A DNA stretch of 64,000 bases from Biscogniauxia marginata (taxonomy: Eukaryota > Ascomycota > Sordariomycetes > Xylariales > Xylariaceae), in the NCBI GenBank assembly GCA_022695795.1, contig MU404134.1:124001-188000 (forward strand), given 5' to 3'. Positions 56,975-64,000 of this stretch are shown one piece after another; position 1 is the stretch's first letter, and each line of letters begins with the position of its first letter. Both the position numbers and the translations under genes were made by a program. The notes under the pieces are model-generated. The model saw only the letters and a program-made list of their open reading frames with translations, was not told where the DNA came from and searched no databases.

Positions 56975-58813
56975 TCATTGTTCTTCATTTTCTCCCTCGA
57001 CCCCTTGACTTACAAAGTCATCCCGCTTGGTAACACGCATGTTCATTTCGGACATCAAAAAGAACCCGGGGTTGAGGATTTTGACTGAATCATGAGGCTT
57101 GGCGACAGAAAAGTCGAAGCGTCTCAGTAACTAGATATTTGTTAGTAAGGAATAAGCTATAATGACAACCTGACAACCACTCACCTCGACAAACACTTTG
57201 TTCATTTCCATCGAAGCGACAACGCGGCCGAGGCACTTGAACCGGCCAGAACCCCAGAGAGTCTCCAGGACTCCACTCATCATGTCGAATGTCTTCTTAT
57301 CCGCTTCAATCCACCTTTCCGGTCGGAATACGTCGGCATCGTCGCCCCAGTACTTCGGGGATCGCATGATGCCGAGGACGTTGTGTCCGACCTCCGTGCC
57401 TTCGGGGACAAAATAGCCGTTGATCACGTCGCCGCCCTTGGGAACTTTCTTGAAGAGCGTGGCCGTGACTACAGGGAACGTACGTACACCTTCCTTGATG
57501 ACCGCCTGCAGGTACGGCAGCTGTCGAGCCTCGGCGTCCTTGATGGGTGAGCTTACTGCCCCCTTAGTGACGGCATCATCGATCTCCGCTTTGAGCTTGT
57601 CATAAGATTTAGGGTTAGAGGTCAAGAAGAGCAGGGTCATGCGGATAGCTGCCGCGACTGGGTCCGCCCCGGCGACTCTATTATATGGTGAGTGGAAGTT
57701 ACTTTGCCATGGGACATGATACTCACAGCTGAACAAGAAGTTCGTTGATGGCATCCTGCTTGTTGACTCCGTGGTCGATGAACAATGAGAGTGCGTCTTT
57801 ACGGCCCTCGCCGTCCTTAGCAAGACGCTCCTCAACCGCGCGAATGGCAATCCTAAAGTCTTTATCAGCATACATGTCCCTTATAATATAGGTCGGATCT
57901 TAGCAGCGTACGGGATAAATTTGCCAATACCCTCCTTATCATTGACGGTTGGGTAAACTCGGTTGAAGAACGGCTTGGAGGCTATCTTGATCAACCAGTG
58001 ATAGTTCGAAACTACGACGGCAGTGACGAAAAATTCTTCGTTCCATTTGATGAAATTGTAAATATCCACTCCTTCATCGAGACCGCCAAAATCCCCGCCG
58101 AAGGAGAGGTCGCCGATACAGTCCATGGTAAAGAGCGACGAGATCAAAGTCATATCTATGGGTCGGTACTCCGTCGGGGTTGAGATGAACTTGCGCTCAA
58201 TGAGATCGACAAGGCGTGCGCACTGGCGATCGACACAGGACTCGAGGTGAGCACCGCCTGCATATCCGGGTCCGAGAAGAGTTCGCCGTCGAGTATGCTC
58301 CGCATCATCAAGCAGCGAGAAAGAGTGGTCCTGGTTGGGGAGATATCTGAACGTCTGGTAGAACGGGCCCCTAGTATACGCAGACTTGGTGTAAGCCATT
58401 CGTCGAACGACGTCGACATCTGTCGTCATGAGCTGATTGGGCCCAACACGAAACAATTCACCTAGCGCGGCCGATTAGCATACGCGTAAAAGTCGTATAT
58501 TAAAAGAGTGACAATATCGCATACCGTACTGGTCCCCAACCTTTTTCAGCTCTAGATACCAATTACCTTGAAATTGGGTCTTGATCTGCCAGTACTTGGA
58601 CCAGCAAGCCCATAAAGGACCAGGGATATGTCGAAGGCGATACCAGGTCCAGATCACGTTGGAAGCCAAAGCAAGAAGTACAACCGCAAGGAACGTGGCA
58701 GGAGTGGTGGACGTGTAGACCTTGTGGATTATCGTTCTGGATACTGGAATAACAGCCGCCTCCGTAGTATTATCAGCGGTGTCTGCAAACACTGGCTGCC
58801 GATGATGGTCCAT
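56975..58813 (-). CDS. Cytochrome P450, pisatin-demethylase-like group
   Basis: ER-anchored haem monooxygenase; substrate unknown. Exons on minus: 58813-58525, 58461-57912, 57852-57727, 57677-57185 and 57130-56975, giving 537 residues with all phases agreeing. The N-terminal anchor is about residues 39-56 (ATFLAVVLLALASNVIW), followed by the Pro-rich hinge HIPGPLWACWSKY. C-helix WxxxR-like DDAEHTRRRTLL, helix K EGVR, PERF-type FRPERW and the haem loop WGSGRFKCLG (ligand C470) are present. The I-helix reads VAGADPVAAAIR, so the usual Thr of AGxDTT is missing. The small introns are 49-63 nt; the second uses a GTACGC donor that restores the frame across an apparent stop. The N-terminal half resembles fungal pisatin demethylases from memory. 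Confidence 0.88.
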
Positions 58814-61561
58814 TGTAAAATGAGGTATCGAGAATCTTCCGGAATGGTTCTAGCTTATCGTACGTAATTCGAATTTATAGGGCACAATATAGAACACATG
58901 TACTGGGGGGTTTAAAATACCTCTTGTTTCGAATCTATATTGATTCTTGTGTTCCAATGAAGATAGGAGGTAGCTTGAGTTGACAAGTATTTCCCTTATT
59001 GATTTACGAGGGAGGAGCCCTGGGGTTTATATATAAAAACGAATATAGGCCTATCTCTCGCTTATATCTGTGCCATATTCAGGTAACATATTACAGGCCT
59101 GTGTGATTCACTCAAGCTGTAAGAAAAGAAAAGAAAACCTGTTATTCCGTGATAAGCAGGGCCGTCGTTAACTCATGGGCCACCGCCATTGCTTCTTCTA
59201 AGAACTCGATAGTATTATCAAGAAATGATAAAACAGCTCCTATCAACCCGATAATCAAGAATCTGGTGTAATATACGAGTCATTACATTCGGGGATTTTA
59301 AAAGCCACGTCCTACCGGTGGTCATCGTGACGCGGATACCTACTCTTTAGAGGCTAGACTAAACCCCTCTCTCTCTTGAGCTATAATTCGGAGATGCACA
59401 GAATTGGTTGCGTGAGATCTCTCTTGACAATTTGTTTAGATGCCAAGTAAGCCCGAAGTACGGCGGAGTGATGGAACCAAGACGGGTTTGGCCGATTATT
59501 GGATATATGAAGTACTTTTTGAAGCCTGATCCTAGTCACTCGGTATGGAATCTATTCCGTCTCCCTCCCTGCTAAGGAGAAAAGATGTATCTTGGATGCC
59601 AGGGTCACTCGTTCGATCTCTGGCTACCTCTCCATCGGGTTGGTACCTTCACGCCATTGCATCATCCTGCCGCTCTAGAGCTGTGCGACAAATGTCGCAC
59701 AGCTGACGAGCGAGCACGTTCATCTCGCGCTAGGAAAGGTAGAGATGGTAAGGCTCAGACGCTCGATGATGATATACGGGGGCTGCCGGCTGTAGCTCGT
59801 GATGCGTCGCACCGCATAATATATCCCAGACTTTCTTAGCTGCAAAGACCGCGTGGTAAGCCCCTCGAGAACATTGATCCGAGTGGACCATCAAGAAGAG
59901 ATTTACGTGAATAGAGACCAACAAGATGCTACATCACTATACCCTATGTGAATCATGGGGAGCCGGCAAAACTAGTTCATTCGCTGGAACTATATAGCCT
60001 CTCGAGGCTCTGAGCCCCAGTAAATGACTGGTCGTATCTGCACGTCTACCTACCCCCCGCGGCTTGACCCTTGTGAAAACCTGTCCGGTTGTACGGTCAT
60101 CCCGCAAGGCTGGTGATGCCCCTGCTCGTCGTGGCAGCATGCTCCTCCAGATCTCATGTCGGAAGATAAAGATGAAGGAATTATGTAAAGTGGCTTGCGG
60201 TCTTTTTTAGCGCAAGCTGGTTTTCGATTGGTTACCAGCTCATGCGACCATCTAGGCATCTGGTCTTCATATCGTTCCGATCGCCAGTTCCTACCGTGTT
60301 CTCGAAACAGGGACTCGCCCCCCTAGATGATGGTGTATTGGCCCCGAGACGAGAATTCCAGTTGCATGGATCATCAGACTGTGCAACGTGGTATCAGGTA
60401 GCCCTCCGTGCTCGGAAATCCTGGGAAAGATATGATGGCGCACCCACTTAACAATGGATATATAAGACACACAACCAATACATTGCGGGATTCATAGTCC
60501 GATGGGAAGTTACCGTCCCTACTTGCTAAAGGTTGGAAAGGTGAACACGTCGATACATGCACGTACACGTACTGGTCTCATCTATATCGTAACACCGTAT
60601 ATTCTCGCGTTCACCGAAGCACAGGCAATCTAGAACATAAACCGCGCTTGTTAGAAAGGTAGCACTTCTAAAAGGTAGGTAGCATAGCAATATCAGCCTT
60701 GAAGAGTTGATGCATCAAGGCGTATCGTAAGATCGTAGAGCCGAGCTCTCGATCTACCTATGCAGATCGAGTGCAGGCAATCGACCGCCTCCCAGCAGTT
60801 TTAAGGCTGAAGCATTGTTTCTATCTGCATATACCCGCGGCCAATTAGAGGCCGGTGTTGGCTACTTCCAGCTCCTATCTCGGCTGGATACGGAAATATT
60901 GGGTTTTCCTTTTTCTTTTTGCTTCTACCTGCACTGACATCCAAATGATCGCCGATTCGATGTAGATATTAGTAAGTAAATACTGTCACGGCCGGGGAAT
61001 CCCTGTCACGGAGTTCCGCGGTATGCACGGGAGCGTATTCTGACTATAGCTAGATGTTCACTACAACCATTCAACACGTTGCACGCCGAATGCAAAAAAG
61101 CAAAATTCCTATACGTAATTACGGTTGCTCTCTTCTTTTTTCCCCATCCACCACCAATGCCACATGACAGGATACTCTTGCCAGTGCTGTATCGTGTCTG
61201 CCGTGAAGATCAGTCTTCCTCCACACTACCATGTGGCCGGTAGTCCGGCTGCTTCCCATATGTAATGGGCATTATTAAAGCCTCATATAATGATTTTTTG
61301 TATAAGGCTGATATGAACTTCAGAGCTTAGTATGAAGGTAGTTGCAGGTAAATGTTGTAGAATACTATATCATTTACCTGTAATATGCGTAAATCGTGTG
61401 CGATGAACTGGTAGAGTTGAGATTACCTAGCGTAAGCCTGGCTCTTTCTGGTTGGTCTTTTAAGGGTGAGGTTTCAAAGCCCGAATGAGCCTTGGTCAGT
61501 TTACCTCCATGTTGAAAATATGGGGCTATACGACCCTTGTCACCTATATCTATCTACATAT
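58814..61561. other. 2.7-kb gene-poor region right of P450
   Basis: The first few hundred bp are the P450 promoter. Short frames at 59585-59839, 60050-60259 and 60242-60451 have no recognised domain. Composition is normal until about 61.6 kb. No tRNA or rRNA was recognised. Confidence 0.4.
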
Positions 61562-61584
61562 ATAAGAGGGCTTCGCCCTCTTAT
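61562..61584. terminator. Strong hairpin, 10-bp stem with 3-nt loop
   Basis: ATAAGAGGGC-TTC-GCCCTCTTAT, perfect 10-bp stem. It lies at the junction of genic and AT-rich DNA with no gene next to it. It may be a repeat-borne hairpin rather than a transcription terminator. Confidence 0.35.
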
Positions 61585-62332
61585 CTAGACTCACCTTAAA
61601 CCAATACACTTAATCCTATTCTCATATCTTTATCTCATCTCAATAGAAACCGATTACAATTTTATGCATATAAGTCAATTATTAAGGCCGTTTAAATATA
61701 AACATATTAACTAATAAAAAAAAGTCTATTATAGTAATATTTAAAGTTAACTTAGTTATTTACACTACTTATTAAATTAAAAATCACGACGTATTTTTAA
61801 ATAAAAAGGTCCGGTTTAAGTTAAATATTATATATATAAATAAAGTCACGGTTATTATTAAAAGGAAAATATAAAGGTTAATTAATTTTATTAAAAACCC
61901 TTTTAAATAAAATTAAACTCGAAATATCTTATTAAATTAATATTATATAAAAATTAAATGTTATTTAATTTAAACTAATTTATTATTAATATATAATATA
62001 ATATAAAATATATATATATATATTAATTTAAGTTATTATTAAAACCTTTTATATTTTTATAATATATTATATAAACAAGTAAGTTATATAAATAAATAAG
62101 CTAGTTTTTATAACTTTCGTAATTTTAATTATTATTATTATTATTTAAATTATCTTTTTTAGTTTTATATTTTAAAAATTAAATACTTTTTATATTAAAT
62201 ATTTAATTTTTTAACGTATAATTTAAATCGATTAATTTATTTATTTTAAAACGTATTATAATAGGAAAAAGTAAAAAGTAATAATAATAATTATTTATTA
62301 AAAATATTATTAAACTATATTATTTATTAACG

Positions 62333-62815
62333 TATTATCACGAGCTAACCGCGTTAAAAGGGTTTTAATAAGGGTGTAAAGACATAAACTAAGAATATGT
62401 GTAACACTTAGGACTACTTTAAGAATGTGATGCAACATCACGTGATAAGAATTTAAACTGGTTTTAAAATCACAACAAATTAAGAAAACGAATTTAAGTT
62501 ACTCTCTAGATTCGTTTAGATTTAATAGGTATTTAACATATCAAAGTAAGAAGTATAGGAAAAAAGGAATAAATATAAATAAATTGAAATCTCCTTTATA
62601 TCTAGTTATTTATTCTTATTTCTTAATTATTAATTTAAAACTATAGTTACTTCTTAATATTATAATAAAAGTACCTTAAAATCTCTTTAATGAATAAGAC
62701 ATAATAAATTTCTTAAATTAATCTTAACTTATTATTATCTTTAAAACAAGAAAAACTTAATACGTATTTACTTGTAAAGTTAACTAACTAGGAATATATA
62801 AGGAGGTTCATCACA
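62333..62815 (+). repeat. RIP-mutated LTR of the same family (U3 type A)
   Basis: 483 bp, starts TATTATCACGAGC (mutated TGTTACGA...) and ends GGTTCATCACA. Its orientation matches the solo LTR at 51608. U3 shares the GATATGTTAAATACC-type word (reverse complement) with LTRs at 16057 and 32752. No internal region adjoins. No exact target duplication was found. Confidence 0.75.
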
Positions 62816-63217
62816 TATACGCGTAATTAACTAATAATGTAATGGTAAAATGTAACATATAAAACCTAGTAATTCGTAGTCGTAATTATAATCCCATAAT
62901 TTGAATTATGTGCTTTTCAACTAAAAAAAAACCCACTTATTTCTTTAAAGCCTTAACTTCTTACTTACCTAGTTAGGGATTGGGGGGGTAAGGGGGTGAG
63001 TAATAAGCAACGCTTTTTTTTGGTAACGGTTCTTTAGTGAGCAACGGTTGTTTTATAAGTAACGATTATTTCCCTATATAACGATTTCTCACGTAAATAA
63101 CCGTTTTTTATAATTATGTTACCTCGTAATAATAATAATATTAATAAAACCTTAAATAACTTATACAGTTAAATATAAATAAATATAAATTTATAATATT
63201 TTATAATATTTTTTATA
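62816..63217. other. Partly unmutated patch with repeated AACG words
   Basis: About 400 bp between an LTR and foldback copy B. At 62960-63110 GC content is closer to normal and the words AACGCTT, AACGGTTCTT, AACGGTTGTT, AACGATTATT, AACGATTTC recur every 20-30 bp. No gene was recognised. Confidence 0.45.
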
Positions 63218-63653
63218 TAATATACCATATAAGCAAGTAGATAAAACAGGCTTATAAACGAAATAATTTCTTATATAAAATCGACTTTTTTGAAAATTTA
63301 TAACTTTACACGTAAAAATCAAAGAAATTTTAAACCTTTTTTTTAGTTATATAATTATATAATTTAATTAAAAAAATAAAAAAATAAAAGTAAAATATAT
63401 AAAGAAATACGTAAAAAGGTTTATACGTTTTATTATAATTTTAGTTTTTACGTGTTTTTTTTTCGTATTTTTCATTTTCTATTTTTTGGATTTTCATTTT
63501 AATTAAACTATATAATTATATAACTAGAAAAAACGGTCCGAGATTTCTCCGATTTTTACGTGTAAGGTTATGAATTTTCGAAAAAGTCGATTTTATATGG
63601 GAAACCATTTTATTTGCGAGCTTATTTCGTTTACTCGCTTATGTGATATGTTA
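63218..63653. mobile_element. Foldback/MITE-like element, copy B
   Basis: 436 bp with the same two-arm structure as copy A. The left arm starts TAATATACCATATAAGCAAG; the right arm ends CTCGCTTATGTGATATGTTA. The shared centre is ACGTAAAAAGGTTTATACGTTTT. It is more AT-shifted than copy A on the left arm and less so on the right. Confidence 0.75.
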
Positions 63654-63923
63654 ACGAAGTTTTTTAAAAATAAATTATAATAATAAATTTTCGTTTTTAA
63701 CGATTTCGCGTAAAATTAAAATATTAATAATAAATCGTTTAATAATAATTATAAAAGTTAAAATAAACCGGGTTTTAAAAGTATTTAATATAATAAATAA
63801 TTTATTAATATATAAGTTTTATTAAATAAATTTTTAAAAAACGTTATAATTTATTACTCGTTTTAATTATATATAAAGTTATTTTTAACGCAAATTTTAA
63901 TATGTTTAATAAAATAAAACTTT

Positions 63924-64000
63924 TAACGTGCTTTATATGCGAGTAAGCTATATAAGTAAGTAAGTCACTCGATTTCTTATATAAAATTAACATTTTTAAG
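63924..64000. mobile_element. Foldback/MITE-like element, copy C (cut by window edge)
   Basis: Starts TAACGTGCTTTATATGCGAG and continues through AGTCACTCGATTTCTTATAT, matching the left arm of copy A in order. It continues beyond the window. Confidence 0.65.

Larger units (their letters stand above)
61640..64000. other. Second AT-rich RIP-mutated block (runs off the window)
   Basis: Composition drops abruptly at about 61640. It contains an LTR (62333-62815), a normal-GC patch (about 62890-63110) and two foldback copies. 61640-62332 is otherwise featureless except for a possible mutated foldback end near 62060-62105 (TTATATAAACAAGTAAGTTA resembles the TIR). Confidence 0.8.

Noticed and set aside
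57866..57897. P450 called as a pseudogene because of an in-frame TAA
   Set aside because: A 59-nt intron with GT/AG ends removes the stop and keeps phase with a family-consistent join.
59605..59635. TTCGATCTCTGGC resembling a tRNA T-loop
   Set aside because: No complete cloverleaf could be drawn around it.
62980..63000. Telomere-like TTAGGG followed by G runs (GTTAGGGATTGGGGGGGTAAGG)
   Set aside because: Only one TTAGGG unit, not a tandem array, and unrelated repeats follow.

Overview
The window is nuclear DNA from a filamentous ascomycete (Pezizomycotina), most likely a Sordariomycete. The genes carry short introns of about 46-90 nt (one candidate of about 180 nt) with GTRNGN donors. The families are typical of these fungi: a DUF3176 membrane protein, a TauD-type dioxygenase, a fungal bZIP factor and a tandem CbxX-type AAA protein. 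Long AT-rich blocks full of stop codons are typical of repeat-induced point mutation (RIP). No rRNA, tRNA or CRISPR was recognised.

Layout. 1-12.2 kb is an ordinary gene-dense segment: MON2 (minus, 3' end outside the window), MMS2/UEV (plus, divergent from MON2), a LYR-motif protein (plus) and a bZIP factor (minus). 12.2-34.1 kb is an AT-rich block of about 22 kb with no intact gene. It holds a foldback element, a complete Ty3/Gypsy chromodomain retrotransposon (23544-31196, 484-bp LTRs, TAATA target duplication) inserted in the LTR of a second, more decayed element, a fragment of a third, another LTR, and a 95-bp assembly gap. 34.1-45.4 kb is genic again: NMD3, a DUF3176 membrane protein, a TauD dioxygenase, a conserved nuclear-type protein and a secreted orphan. 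45.4-61.6 kb is sparse: one uncharacterised ORF, an unmutated solo LTR with a perfect ATTGC duplication, a three-module AAA gene broken by one in-frame TGA, and an intact cytochrome P450. 61.6-64 kb re-enters AT-rich DNA with another LTR of the same family and two more foldback copies.

No operon-like cooperation is visible. MON2, MMS2, LYR and NMD3 are housekeeping genes (Golgi-endosome traffic, error-free DNA damage tolerance, mitochondria, 60S export). The right half looks like an accessory region. The most interesting material is structural: one LTR family with at least four different U3 tandem-repeat types, a hairpin-forming element in three copies, and patches that escaped RIP inside mutated repeats.

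Spliced models were built by hand from frame continuity, GT/AG sites and remembered family patterns. No alignment or RNA evidence was available.
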